From Emydura subglobosa (Eukaryota; Chordata; Testudines; Chelidae), in contig ML679989.1 in the NCBI GenBank assembly GCA_007922225.1, forward strand, positions 20,501,534-20,565,533: a stretch of 64,000 nt of DNA, given 5' to 3'. The notes beneath the pieces are model-generated. The model did no database searches. It saw only the letters and a program-made list of their open reading frames with translations, and was not told the origin of the DNA. The translations under genes were made by a program, and so were the position numbers. Of the stretch, positions 44,901 to 56,111 are shown one piece after another; the first letter of the stretch is position 1, and the number at the start of each line of letters is the position of its first letter.

Positions 44901-47900
44901 TAAGTTAAATACATTGAGCTCCGTGAGTCTACTCTAAGCATGTTTTCCAGCCCTTTAATCATGCTCATGGCTCTTCTCTGCACCCTCTCCAATAACTAAT
45001 ATCCTTCTTGAACTGTGGACACCAGAACCAGACACAGTATTCCAATAGCAGTTGCACTAGTGCCAAATACAGAGAGAATGTAATTTTCCTACTTGAGATT
45101 TGCCTGTTTAGTCATCTAATGATCACATTTGCCCTTTTGCCCACAGGTTTGCACTGGGAGCTCATGTTCAGCTGATTATCCACCATGACCACGAAGTCTT
45201 TTTCAGTCACTGCTTCCCAGGATAGGGTCCCCCAACCTGTCAATATGGCCTGCATTCTTTCTTCCTAGATGTATGACTTTACATTTGGCTATATTAAAAT
45301 GCATATTGTTTATTTCCATCCAACTTACCAAGCGATCCAGATCGCTCTGTGTAAGTGATTTGTCCTCTTCAGTATTTACCACTCCCCCTAACTTTGAGTC
45401 ATCTGAAAACGTTATCAGTAGTGATTTTGGTTTCTTTGAGATCATTGATTGAAATATGTTAAATAGCATAGAGCCAAGAACTGATCCCTATAGGACCCCA
45501 CTAGAAATACAAGTGCTCAATGATGATTCCCTGTTTACATTCATTCTTTGAGACCTGTCAGTTAGCCACCTTTTAATCAATTTAATATATGACATATTAA
45601 TTTTGTATTGACTTAATTTTTAATTAAAATATTGTGTGGTACCAAGCCAGACTTCTGTAAGGCATGTATTACATAAACGCTATTACCTAACTATCAACCT
45701 AACTTGTAATCGCAAATCTAATCAAACTAGCTATCAACCTAATTTTGTAATCTCATTTAAAAAAAAAAATCAAGTTAATTTGACAAGATCTATTTCCCAT
45801 ACCCCAGGTTGCTGGGTATGAATCATATTAGCCTCCTTTAATGTACTGAGTCCTATATCAGCCATTCCATTATTTTACCTGGAATTGGCGACAGGACTAC
45901 TCTCTTCCTGTGTGCTGCACTACAATCACTATTCTGGGATTTAAGGCTGTCCTTAACTCATTGTAAGAAACTTTGTTGCAATGAAGGTCACCCTAGAACT
46001 CTCCAACTTTGAGAACAAAAGAAACTGTCATCTCACTTTGTGCACTCTTTCTTGTTCTCCATTCTCATACACGTCATTCCTTTGCAGACATTCAATGGGT
46101 GTGTGCAGCATTCAGTGCAGTCCACACCGGGAGTATCTTGTGGCTACAGGAAGGTGAGTTCTCTCTAGATACTCTTCCTGACATCCCCCACCTGCCTCAT
46201 TATTTGCAGTCCATGGCTGCTTCCCCAGAAGCTCTTGTGGGAGTAGGTTGACATCAGTGGAGTGTGGCAGAGAGCACATTGCTTCCTCTTTTTTTCCTTC
46301 TGTGCATTATAATTCCTTTTCTTTCTGTGCATGTTTATTTATGGTGTTTGTTTCCAGCTATGATGAACATGTCCTCCTGTGGGACACCAGGAACATGAAG
46401 CAGCCATTGGCAGACACCCATGTTCAGGGTGGAGTTTGGAGGCTGAAGTGGCACCCGACACGTGAGCACTTGCTGTTGGCTGCTTGTATGCATAATGGAT
46501 TCAAAATCCTTGACTGCCAAGGAAGTATGGGTGAGTGTTCAACAGAGCGGGAAAGTTTTTCCCTGTCCTCCACACTCCGCTGTTCATCTTCCCTGACTGT
46601 GGATGGAAGGGAAGGCCAGTGGATGCTAGTGCACTGAGTAAATGGTAGAAATATACTAATACTGTCAAGAAGCCTAGGTGTTCTATCCATCTCAGGGCAG
46701 CACTACTCACTTGTAAGAACTCCTTGCTTGACATGTGAACTCCTCTGTCCTTCCCCAGACTGACTCTTAGTGGACCAGCAGTTTTATTATATCATTTTAA
46801 AGTGGTCTCTCCACTCATAGTGCCAGGGACACTGTAACTACTGACTTGTAACCATTGACTAGTTTTCAGTTACATTATGCAAACCCTTGCATTCTGGCAT
46901 GAGGGTAGTAGCCATTCATGTGGCTACTTCAGTTTGTTGCTTCATCCAAATGATAGGAGGACAAGACACTTCTGAAGGTCTGATTGCCTCATAGATGCTT
47001 CTTGTGAACTTGGTAATAAATATCCTGAGCTAACACATCTGCTGTTGAGAAGCTGGTTATTGCCCCAAACAACCTCTAAACCAGTCCAAAGCAGTTACTG
47101 CACAATGTTTAGGTGTAAGTTGTAGCCTGCATTTGTGTTCAGGCCATGCTACACAGGACTGCAGTCAGATTCCTGGTTATGCCAGTGTCTGGCTTACAAC
47201 CTTGGGCAAGTCACCCAACCTCTCTGTGAAGTGGGGATAGTACTTCACGTTGGAAGGGGTGATGAGGATGAACTGGTTAATATCTGTGCAGCAATTTGTA
47301 GTTGAAAAGTGCTATAGTTGATTAGTGCTAAACTGTATCACTTGATCACTTCAAAGGTGCTCTCCACCTCATGGAATGCAAGTTTAGAGGCTCAGTGGGG
47401 AGAACAACCTGCCATAAAAGAACGTAGTCTATAGATCTTGGCAATCATAGCAAGACTGACTTACATGGTGCCTCTCCTCTGAGCCCTTTGTTAAGAGCTG
47501 CATGGGTATGCTGATCTTCTTCTCCCCTCCAATGAACTGAGTGAAGATGAGGCTATACTATAAAGAGGCATTGAAAAGTTGATGGGGAGAACTTCCTTTT
47601 TACCTTTGCCTCATTTCTTCTTGAAGGCGTCTGATTCTTTTTGTCATGCGAAGGAGAATGGTAACCAGTAACACTTGGGGTTGAATAGGAGAATTCTTCC
47701 TGACTAAATTTTCAGCAGCTAGCAGACAAGCTACCTCAAACTGGGCTTCACAGCTTGATTTCCATTTATTTTTCTTTTTAGCAGAAAACACCGAAGAATG
47801 CACTGTTGTGTCATCCTACATCTTGCATAACTCCTTGGCTTATGGAGCTGATTGGTCAAGACTCTCCCCACAGGATCCCTTGGCTGTAAAACAGGATCCA

Positions 47901-48248
47901 CTTTCTGCACCTGACTTGCCTGAGGGACCAGTGGCAAGTTCAGATCAAGGCGGCAAAAAACTGGATCTGCAAATCCAGACCCTGAAGATAGTTTATGAAT
48001 CTCCTACAGCTACCTTTGATGTAGTATTAGACGAGGAGGGTGAAGGCACTGCCTCACAGATCAGAGCAGAGAGTGGTTCTGACCCTCAGTCTCAGCGTCC
48101 TGATGGAAGGGGATTGGATACCAAGAGCGATCAAACTGAATTAGCAAAGGCTCAAAGAGAGATCAGCATCCTAGCAACTTGTTCATTTTATGATAACATC
48201 CTACATGTTTGGAAATGGGAAACAAATCAAATTAACCCTTCAGAGTAA
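35918..48248 (+). CDS. DPH7: DPH7 (WDR85), diphthine methyl esterase, WD40 protein
   Basis: Nine coding exons: 35918-36058, 38768-38910, 39590-39677, 40584-40678, 41865-42031, 42357-42429, 46088-46153, 46358-46530 and 47782-48248. Phases join throughout to 470 codons plus TAA; the human protein has 452 residues. Diagnostic blocks are [18 protein letters not shown] at the N-terminus, [69 protein letters not shown] and the terminal [16 protein letters not shown]. The product is a WD40 propeller. In the known pathway it hydrolyses the methyl ester of the diphthine intermediate on elongation factor 2, before the amidation step. The start has GACATGG context with an in-frame TGA 15 bases upstream. 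The last exon carries the variable acidic linker before the final blade. Two acceptors are tandem AG sites. Confidence 0.96.
36059..38767 (+). other. DPH7 intron 1 of the coding region
   Basis: Runs from GTAAGT at 36059 to the acceptor TTGTTCAATGCAG at 38767. It holds a (GT)n-rich stretch near 36417-36445, a hAT element at 36638-37021, repeat blocks of the 30.6-kb family near 38480-38570 and a MIR-like fragment near 38577-38660. Confidence 0.7.
36638..37021. mobile_element. 384-bp hAT-type MITE with 8-base duplication
   Basis: The left end CAGTTGTTCTTAACC and the right end read inward AAGTAGTTCTCAAC match at 11 of 14 positions and fit the hAT/Charlie terminus. Flanks 'ctgtaaag' (36630-36637) and 'ctctaaag' (37022-37029) match at seven of eight. 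The interior is AT-rich without a frame. Confidence 0.8.
40578..40583 (+). promoter_or_regulatory. NAGNAG tandem acceptor with in-frame stop (DPH7)
   Basis: The acceptor reads CAGTAG before AAGAAC. Homology and phase require splicing after TAG at 40583. Use of the CAG three bases upstream would add TAG as a codon and stop translation. Confidence 0.8.
41200..41290 (+). repeat. MIR-type SINE fragment
   Basis: 'ccttgggaaagtccctttgc' then 'cttcctcatctttaaaaagggatgatcat' follows the order of the MIR 3' half (leader-like 'CTTGGGCAAGT', then 'TCATCTGTAAAATGGGGATAAT'). It lies in a DPH7 intron. Confidence 0.6.
43250..43625 (+). mobile_element. CR1-like LINE fragment, C-terminal RT region
   Basis: 'gcccctcagtaccagaaagatattgacacattggagaga' translates near [14 protein letters not shown], the block that follows the reverse transcriptase core in CR1 (compare [16 protein letters not shown] in the 6-kb copy). 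'gatggagggattgacttatgc' continues it. Frames are broken. Confidence 0.7.
43707..44005. mobile_element. MITE with GTCTACAC-type ends
   Basis: The left end 'gaggcctggtctgcactaccg' and right end 'ctgtatagacataccctcag' are degenerate inverted repeats. Internal blocks 'gatcaattgagtgggtc' and 'ccggtcgatgcagcattactc' match the partial copy at 18975-19170 in reverse orientation. It is non-coding. Confidence 0.65.
44525..45590 (-). mobile_element. CR1/L3-like LINE, 3' kilobase with RT core
   Basis: The 3' end is at the left ('ctaaggccagaagggaccac'). Further right the minus strand keeps an 88-codon frame, 45203-45469. It has [16 protein letters not shown], where the catalytic box reads SDDS, and [20 protein letters not shown], a reverse transcriptase block aligned with CR1 FADDTKLGG and [17 protein letters not shown]. 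It is an old copy. Confidence 0.85.
47150..47335 (+). repeat. MIR-type SINE fragment
   Basis: 'ggcttacaaccttgggcaagtcacccaacctctctgtgaagtggggatagta' matches the central MIR core almost continuously, followed by 'gatgaggatgaactggttaatatctgtgcag'. It lies in the last DPH7 intron. Confidence 0.8.
47779..47784 (+). promoter_or_regulatory. NAGNAG tandem acceptor, one-residue choice (DPH7 last exon)
   Basis: The acceptor reads TAGCAG before AAAACACC. Use of the first AG includes GCA (Ala); use of the second omits it. Both keep the frame. Confidence 0.75.
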
Positions 48249-49840
48249 ACTATTAAATATTATTCCCGGTCTAAAAACACAGTTTCACTTGAACAGCCTT
48301 GGAAAGCCCCTCCGTCTCAATGTCCCAGAGGGAAAGTATAGGAGGCTTTCTGTATTGAGAGCTACCTCCGCAGCCTATGCCCAGTATAACTTTCACTGTT
48401 TTTTTTCCAGTTTTATTGCCTGGGAGCTCACGGCCCCTCAGTCTCTGAAGACCTATACTGTTAAATTAAGGCAACTGCATTCTTAGCATTTTGTCTAACT
48501 CTGACTAAACCAAAATGAGTAGTCTCCTGCCTTTCCTGAGGGACACAGTAAAACATGGGTGCCTCTATTTAACTGTCTCTTGCTGTTGTGGTTCAGAGTG
48601 ATGGTGGTGCATTTCAAGGGATGCTTCTTCAGGCATTAAATTTACTTCCCTGGATGACTAATCCATGTTCATAAGTCTTGCCTCCAGTTCCAGAGATGTG
48701 GACGAGTGTCACCTTTCCCATTCCTTTTACCCAACAGAACCCAGTGTCTCTCCCTTCCCCCCAACAATCAAACCTTGCTGCAGCACTAAATTATATAAAT
48801 CCACAATTACATAATAGCCACAAAGTTTGGATTTGAACATTCAAGGGGGTTTATATGGGGCGTTTGAATATAAGCCTAGTTCACTGTGTGACATGTTTTG
48901 TAAACTGCTGTGTGGCGTGAGGAGATGCTGCACAGGGAACCTGCTTATAGTGAGCTGGGATACAGAGAGATTCCTTTTAGAACAAAATCCCAGATTGTCT
49001 CAAATGTACATGATAGAAGAGATTGCAAGTGCAGCTACAGTGAAGTTATGTACTGAAAAATAGCTTAATCAGGAGGATTCTGCTGTGGCAGCATATGTGT
49101 AATTTTACACCTAATTTATTGCATGAGAACATGTTGACTTTCAAGTTATCACTGTTAACAAGCACCACTTGGTTTTGCATAAATCATGCAGTGAGTCACA
49201 CAGTATATTAGTGCTTGCAGCAAAGAAACCCTTAACAACAACAAATTCATATCCCTGATATTCAGAGAGAGAGAGAGAGAGAGAGACCTATAAAATGAGA
49301 CCAGATCCAAGGTAGGTTTAAAAAAAAGAATAACTTTTTCAGCTTAAATCTCAAAACCCTCACACCCCATTGACAATTCCTGATGATCTTTACAAATCTA
49401 AAAATATTGCAAGCCTAACTAGGATGTCTCCAGAATTCCTTGAAATTGCTGATATTTCATAGTACGGGCAAGGCACTACACTAATGGGGCACTACCTTGA
49501 GGGCCCTGATTATCATCCTCCAAAAACCAGCTTAAAATATTTAACTTCCAGCCTGTATGGTTTTTATTTGAGAATCGTAATGAATCATTAGCCTAGAAAG
49601 GAAGAAACACCAGCAGCAACTATAGTTTTTCTAACAGTAAATTCAAACAGCTATTAAAACCAAGTACAGAAATAACTAAGCTGCTTAATGCACAAAACCT
49701 CATTTGAGTGTACCATATGTATTTTGGAACACCTTTTTTGAGTGCTGTCATATAGAGATGCATATCAGCGTTGTGAACAAAAGTTTTTGTTAAAACTATT
49801 TTTGGACATTTCTAAAATAAAAACATTTAAGTGAATTACA
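48249..49840 (+). other. DPH7 3' untranslated region, probable
   Basis: This sequence follows the TAA. The first canonical AATAAA is at 49816-49821, with weaker ATTAAA at about 48636. A (GA)n microsatellite lies at 49264-49287. The true end is not fixed by sequence alone. Confidence 0.45.
49264..49287. repeat. (GA)n microsatellite
   Basis: Twelve GA-type dinucleotide steps in a row. Confidence 0.85.
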
Positions 49841-51225
49841 TCTCTTATTTATGAGTTGAAAAGCTCCAAGGAAACTCAATATGTTGGTTCTGTTCAGTGG
49901 TATCTGCTGCTGGATTTCAGAAACAGTTTGGATTATCGTTAAAACAGATACCCACCAAGCAACATATGCTTTATGCTTTCATTTTGTATGAGGGATTATG
50001 TTGCTGAGAACAAAGACTAAAGAACAAGAAACTGTCAGGGATTATTCTACCAAATGTGAAATGATTCTGTCTAGGAGGTAGCAAAAAGAAATGAGGAATA
50101 GAATTGAAGAGATGAGATGAAAATGTGCTATAGAGGAATAAGTATTTATTATGCAGACGAGGTGTGATCCTTGACTAGACTATGACTTTTAGATGAGATT
50201 AGGACAGTCTGTTCATTTTTAGAGCTATTAAGTCAAGCTATATTCTTATGTGAAGTCCAGCTATGCCAATGTAGGTTTGTTTCCCACACGTGTCTTACCA
50301 AGTCAGTTAGGTGGCCTAAGTGCCCTGCTTCTCTCATTCACAGTATAACATTTTGTGTTTAGTGTAGCTATTAAAGTAATTTCTTTCCTTGAAAAGTTCA
50401 CTGCCTGACTGACTAAGACAGGATCCTGGGGAAAACAATATCCAGAAAGAAAGGGATGCAAAAGGTGACTTGGCACACACTGTTCAGTTTGAGAGATTTT
50501 TGTTAGGGAAACTTCCCCTTTCTCCAGCTCTGCTACTAATTATATCCCATTCTACTACCCAAAATAATCTGAGTGAACTATTGCACCATGCTCTCTAGTG
50601 GGTTACTGAACATGCAGACTGATCGTGATCCTTCTCAGATGCTAGACATTCTGCTCAGCAGTGGCTCACTCTGCTTGTTAAAATTTAGTTTCCATGATGA
50701 GTTTATTTATATATATATATATATATAAGTACATATGAACTTCTATTTTCAGCCTTTCAGTTCTTTGCCCAATGTACCCTCTTCATCCTTAAGTTGCTAT
50801 ATAGCCTTTGATGGCTTTGTCTTTCAAGTACTGCAGCATTGTCCAAATTCCTGCTGTTCTTAGTAGACCGAATAGCATCAGAGTCCACTGATGCTATTCT
50901 TGTAGGGGTAGAAGGATTTTGCCCTTAGTCTAATTTGAAAAGGCTTTAACACTTATTTACTGGCACATCAATGATTTTTTTAAGAGCCTTTAGCTGTTGT
51001 AGCATGTTTGGAACTAGTGAAGTGTTGCTAATGTGCACAGAATGTGCTCACCTCTAGGTAATTTGCTGAACTGGAAAGTGTTTTGTATTGTTAGATCTCA
51101 CAAAAACCAGTTGATGAATCCATAACATAGATCCAACCGTTTCAGGTTTATCTGAGGATAGCCGTGAGCTGGAAAACCATTCTAGATAACATGTATTTCC
51201 CAAGTGTCTTGTGCTTCAGAACTCC
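49841..51225. other. Intergenic DNA between DPH7 and MRPL41
   Basis: No gene recognised. A (TA)n microsatellite occupies 50707-50727. Confidence 0.5.
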
Positions 51226-51959
51226 TGAATAGAGCTGGGCAACTAGATTTTTTTTTGTTACTGGCCAGTCTGAAAACATTTTCAGGTTGAACCCCAAACA
51301 AAATGTTTCAAAACTTTTGCTGGATCAAAAATTCCAAGTAGGGTCAAAACAAAATGTTTCATTTGGACCTGAAATTTCTCATTTCAATTTTGGGCATTTT
51401 GATTTGCAAAGGAGGACTCCCATTACAACCTGGTTATGGCATTGTTTCCCCAGATGGTAGGTCTTGAACCAACACTAGTTTGTGGGAAGGGTCAGGTGGT
51501 GCCCCATGGGTGCTTTCAACCTTTCCCCTAGGCAGCAGCAGCACAAAGGAAAACTTGAAGCAGGTACAGGCTACTGACTGCTATTTGGCTCAGGCCACTT
51601 CTCTGTGTAGCTGTCTAGATCCTGCTCTTGGCTGCCTTTGGACAGCAGGCAGTGAGTGGGAAGAGGGATCTGGGCATCAGCTGCACAGAGCGAATGGCCA
51701 AAGCCAGCGAATGGACAGTCAGCAGTCTGGTAGCAATTGCAGCCCAGCTGTGGGGGAAGAGGGGCTGACTAGGGCTGCAGGGGTGGGGAGGGAGAGGGGA
51801 GCTGGGGAAAGTCAAGTGGAGGGTTTGTGGGGCCAAAGGGCTGCAGGAATGAGCAGGAGGGAAGGGACTAGAGGACTGAGAAGGGGAGGGGGAATAGAAG
51901 TAAAAGTGGTTCCCCCAAAAAGACAAAATGCAGGTGATAGGTCACCTTAATAAAAAGTT

Positions 51960-52245
51960 TGGGAACCACTGGGTTTAGTGTACTTACGTTGGTTCAGTTC
52001 CTCCCTTTACGTGATGTGGAGAAGAGATTTGAATTTGGGTCTCCCACGTTACAGGAGAATGCCTTAGCCACAGGACTGTGGGATATTCTGGTATTGGTCT
52101 TTCCCAACCTCTCCTGTTAAAACTTTTCCACTTTTTATAAATAAATAAATTAAATAGTCAATGGTGCCATGTCTTGAAGTTGGATTTCCCACATCCTAGG
52201 TAAGCACCTTACCCATCAGGCTATAGCCAGTCTTTCCCTGGCTCA
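51960..52245 (-). repeat. Two tRNA-like SINE modules
   Basis: Read on the minus strand, 52085-52024 contains an A-box-like TGGCTAAGGCATTC and a B-box-like AATTCAAATCTC. The stretch 52240-52180 contains TGGGTAAGGTGCTTAC and AACTTCAAGAC at the same spacing. Neither folds convincingly into a full tRNA, so they are better read as heads of tRNA-derived retroposons. Confidence 0.5.
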
Positions 52246-53555
52246 GTGACTGTTCATTATCATGCAACAGTAAATAACCAATTTCAGCACAGTAAGAGCC
52301 CACTATTTTCATGAAGTTAAAATAGGTGGTTGATGGAAAAATTTATCTCAGATGCACAAAAAGCAGATTCCCTCTGAAAAAGAGTGGACACAAACCTGCT
52401 GCCGTGGGTACTAGTAATGATTGTTTCTTTTTTCTCTATCTTCAGGCTCCTATGCTTTTTAAAAAAAATAAACTTAGAAGCTTGTGTACCCAGTTTTCAC
52501 CCTAAGTGAGATGCTGGCAAAGAGTACATTAAAGTGGCTGTTCTCCAACACAAGAGGACATAGCAACTACGCCCTCTCATGCTTAAAAGAGTCAATATTT
52601 TACATTTGCAGAGCCTTGTACAAACAAACCCCAGCTAGACATTGGGAGTGTGAGCTTCCCCAGCTGTAAAAGTGGACAAAGAAAGAAGGATTAATGGCTT
52701 ATAGCAAGCCTGCTGTGGGACCTTGAGCAAAGCCAAGAATTCCAGCTTTCTAACTCCTCGTCCATTAAACATTGCAATATCTTGATTAATTACTTTGTCA
52801 TTTTACATGCCCTATTCTCACATGGAGATGTCTTTTGCATCTCCCATGCAAGTTGATGAAAACTAAAGGTACTTTAATATTAAATTAATTTTTAAAATTC
52901 TTAGAAGAGTAGTACTACTCAGATAAGTTAGAAAGTTGGATAGCTGCGGGTAGCGCCCGTTGTGTTTGTGTGAGATAATGACAAAGTTAATTTGATTTCC
53001 TTACACAAGAGGCTTTAAGAAGTGCAATGCTCTGACATTCAACCAGTTGCCTGACTTAGGAGCAGGCCTTAGTTGTACATAAATATTACAGATACTGATT
53101 GCATGCAAAAGAAAGTTGCCTTAAAACTGGGAATAGCTTCAGACTGGTCACACATTTGTGTTTCAACAGGACAGTCTCCATCACTTTGAGACATGTTAGA
53201 ACTACACCAAGGGTTCCTAACTTTCTTTTTGGAAGTTTGTCCCTGTGCTTGAGCAATGCTCCATTTAATCTAGGACTGATCTTTGGTCACTTAAGAGCAG
53301 GAAGATGGGAATTGCCCCACATAGTTAGTGATTGGCTTAATACCCTGAAGGATGAGTGCTTGTATCCCCACCTCAGCTAACAATGGAAGCAGGTGGCTGA
53401 CTGTGCATCTGCTGCCTTTGACCAGAGGCCAGAGTATGAAAAGCTGCAGGTGAGGCCCAGGCAACAGTTGATCATATTCAGATTGTAATTCACGAATTGG
53501 TGAGAGCAGAGCACTGGTTACTTTTTAAAGAAGTTTGAGATATCTAAAAGTTACA
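52246..53555. other. Intergenic DNA at the MRPL41 3' side
   Basis: I see no gene or classified repeat here. Short frames at 52484-52669 and 53099-53380 carry no recognisable motif. Confidence 0.5.
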
Positions 53556-53579
53556 CAAACCAAGTCAGTAAGATTTTCC

Positions 53580-53585
53580 TTTAAT
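53580..53585 (-). terminator. Probable MRPL41 polyadenylation signal
   Basis: TTTAAT on the plus strand gives ATTAAA on the minus strand, about 120 bases after the MRPL41 stop. It is the common non-canonical hexamer. Confidence 0.5.
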
Positions 53586-53706
53586 AGATACTGAAAAAGG
53601 GCAGCATGTGATTCCCGCTATACCTGAAATCTCCCTATTCAACATTTTATCAGCGTACTAGCTGCTGCAGGTTCTTTCAAGGGAAGGCTATAGTATTCCT
53701 TGCTTC

Positions 53707-54114
53707 TTAACGCACATAGTTCTTAGGAAACAACTGGAAGAGCTTGCCTTCTTGAGTAGGTTCAAATCCATATTTCTTGAGGTTATTGGGGTCAAAAGTT
53801 CCTTCTTTAACATCCTTCTCAATCTGTGGGGCAACAACTTCCATGAAAAGCTGTTTGGCTGTCAGCGGTGGCTCTGTTCCTTTAGGAGTCTTAAAGGAAA
53901 CATATGGCTTGAGCTTGAATCCTGTCAAATCTGGAACCACAAATTCAGGGACCATTTCCTTAATTCTGATAAATTTCTTACTTGAGGTGACATAACCCAA
54001 CCTCTTGGCTCCTCTGCCTTTGTTATAGGTTCTAGGGCCACGTTTGCTGGTAAATTCAGCCATTCTGTCTGCACCTCGGACCAGACCTCGGGTGAGGTTT
54101 GTAAGCAGCCCCAT
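53707..54114 (-). CDS. MRPL41: MRPL41, mitochondrial ribosomal protein mL41
   Basis: A single coding exon encodes 135 residues, close to the 137 of human. Conserved blocks are LVRGADRM near the N-terminus, [29 protein letters not shown] in the middle and [24 protein letters not shown] at the C-terminus. The protein is a component of the mitochondrial 39S large subunit, and its basic N-terminus is consistent with mitochondrial import. The open frame extends 22 codons further upstream to 54180, but those cross the acceptor TTTTCTCCTCTTGCAG (exon edge at 54123), so the Met at 54112-54114 is the start. A 5' non-coding exon lies upstream; donors at 54284-54279 (GTAAGT) or 54773-54769 (GTGAG) on the minus strand both fit. 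Confidence 0.97.
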   Translation of the reverse strand: MGLLTNLTRGLVRGADRMAEFTSKRGPRTYNKGRGAKRLGYVTSSKKFIRIKEMVPEFVVPDLTGFKLKPYVSFKTPKGTEPPLTAKQLFMEVVAPQIEKDVKEGTFDPNNLKKYGFEPTQEGKLFQLFPKNYVR

Positions 54115-54289
54115 GTTGAATATCTGCAAGAGGAGAAAACAGTCAGGCAAGAAGAGAATACGAACAATTGTTTTTTTCACTGCAGTTTAGACAGGACTTA
54201 GACCTAAGCTGCACTGAGTTACAGAAGAGGCTGAGCATTCCCCTTCTAGCTGCTATGTGTAACCCATGCTGCATACTTACAGCATCCTG

Positions 54290-55280
54290 TGAACAGAGCA
54301 CCCTCGCTCCCACCCCGCAGCGGCGGCTGCCTCAGAGCCGAGGGGTGCTGAGAGCCACTGAACCAAACTGTAAACCCGGTATCTGACGGAAACCTCTTCA
54401 AGCCAGGGGTGTGGCAGCCCCCCCCTTCCAACCCCTGTGCTCAGAGCGGGCCCCCAGAGGCAGCGCAGAACCCGACCGCGGCCGGGGGCGCTTTGCTGTC
54501 CGCCCCGGCAGTGGTTGCGGCAGGCTACGGGAGCTGCTGCGGCCGTTTGTCTCGCCGGACCCCGCGGGTCCCAGCAGTCGCGGCTCCACGAACCACGCAA
54601 GGGGGGGGACCAGCCACGGGTCCTGCCGGCCCATCCGGCCGAGGGGCGCCTGAGGCCCGGCCGCCGGGACGAGGGGGTGGCCTGCCCCTGTCAGCCGAGC
54701 AGCCGCCGCCTCGGCCCCCGCGCCCATGGGACCCCCAGACGAGAGGGCCTCACGCAGCCCGCTCCGCCTCACCGGTGCCGCCTTCTCCCCTCAGCTCGGC
54801 TCGGCGCAGATCGCTCGCGCCGATCTCATCCCCTCGGATTCGCCAGCCTGCGGCGCAGCCACTGAGCAGCTACCACCAACCCCCGGCCTCTATCATTGCA
54901 TGTGGGAGTGCTCTGGCCAATCAGCGCCGAGAGTCTTGCAGGAGGCGGGAGGGAGGAGAGGAAACGTCATTGCGTGGCGCGTGCGTATGCGGCGTGCTTT
55001 CCTGGGGGCCGCGACAGGTAAGGGCGGGTCCCGTTTCCTGATGACCTCTGACCCTGACTGTGGCCTGACACGTCACCTCTGACCCCATTTGCTGCGGTTT
55101 TGTCATCTCCCCCACTTCCCGCCCCGCCTCCTTCAGAGAGCCGCCTCAGAGCCGCTGGTGAGTGCCTGGCGATCGCCCCGTCGACCCGAGGCTCCGGGCA
55201 CCGGCCTTCGACCCAGCACCTCTTCGAGCAGCGTCTGGGTGGGCCTTGACCCTGGGGCTGGAGAGCTGGGGCTCCTGCCC
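54290..55280. promoter_or_regulatory. Bidirectional CpG island promoter, MRPL41 (-) and probable PNPLA7 (+)
   Basis: The island is GC- and CpG-dense. It holds a CCAAT box at 54917-54921 (GGCCAATCAGCG), a CRE-half-site-like CGTCA at 54964-54968 and NRF1-like GCGCGTGCGTATGCGG at 54977 onward. Minus-strand donors feed MRPL41. A plus-strand donor GCGACAG|GTAAGG at 55017/55018 opens a transcript in the other direction. The order matches the head-to-head arrangement of MRPL41 and PNPLA7 in mammals. Confidence 0.7.
54920..55017 (+). other. Probable non-coding first exon of a rightward gene (PNPLA7?)
   Basis: The 5' boundary is unknown. The 3' boundary is the donor GACAG|GTAAGGGC, one of the strongest in the window. 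Synteny names PNPLA7 as the expected gene; no coding sequence is in this exon. Confidence 0.45.
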
Positions 55281-55467
55281 CCCGCGCGCTCAGCTCTGAT
55301 ATCCCCCGCCCCTGGTTCGACTCCCTTCTCCTGAGTCTCGCCCCAGCGCCCTGAATCGCTCTGGATGCTGCCCAGGCCCGGTTTCTCTGGGGGGCTCATG
55401 CAAGGTCTGGCCGTGGCCAGAGAAGCGAATGGCGGTGCCAGTGATGTGTGATGGGGGCCCTGTTTGC

Positions 55468-55918
55468 AAGGCCGTTTTAAGACCTTCGTGGGCCCTAGGC
55501 ACACTTGCCCTCGTAGGACCCCGACCGAAATAACTCATTTGATTTTAAGCTATTAATTTAAGCACATTCACTGCGAGGTTTTGTGGCCCCTAGTTTTGCC
55601 ACTCTGAGCAAAATGTCGCATAAAAATTGTTCAGAATTGAAACCTGCATGTCCTGCATTCCCTTTTGCTAATATTGTAACCATATTCCTTCAAAGCTTAG
55701 AAAATTTTAAATCTTGTCATAGAATTAAATTTACACAGGATATATGTAATAATATAATAGTAATTTGAACCTTAGATAAATATATTTAATTTAAGAAGAT
55801 AAATTCAAAATTCATATCGTTTGCTTTTCAAATTTTCAGATAAATTTTATTTTAGTTCACAATTTTTCGTAGGCCCTAGGCACTGTGCCTATTGTGCCAA
55901 ATGGATAATATGGCCTGC
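55468..55918. mobile_element. 451-bp hAT-type element with perfect 8-base duplication
   Basis: CTGTTTGC flanks both sides exactly (55460-55467 and 55919-55926). The ends, AAGGCCGTTTTAA and, read inward from the right, CAGGCCATATTAT, match at nine of 13. The interior repeats 'taggccctaggcac' near both ends ('gggccctaggcacac' at 55490, 'aggccctaggcactg' at 55871). It is AT-rich and has no transposase. Confidence 0.8.
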
Positions 55919-56111
55919 CTGTTTGCTCACTTTATTGCTGAAAAGAGTCAGATCTCCTGCTGTGTGTGTTACTTGGATGCAGGATTATTACAGTAAGGTC
56001 AGGTTATGATAGGAGCAGCACCACACTAACCTGCTCAAATATTTGGGTGGGGGTAGAGTGAGAATTATTGCTGTTTGTTGTGTTGTTCTCACTGTGTTGA
56101 TCCCAGGATAT

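Larger units (their letters stand above)
42430..46087 (+). other. DPH7 large intron with several elements
   Basis: The intron runs from GTAACT at 42430 to TTTGCAG at 46087. It contains a plus-strand CR1 relic (43250-43625), a full MITE (43707-44005) and a long minus-strand CR1/L3-like relic (44525-45590). Confidence 0.75.

Noticed and set aside
52024..52085. A functional tRNA gene on the minus strand
   Set aside because: A- and B-box-like blocks are present but acceptor and anticodon stems do not pair.
54409..55041. 210-codon plus-strand frame in the MRPL41 island
   Set aside because: Same composition effect; it crosses the donor at 55017 and has no recognisable motif.
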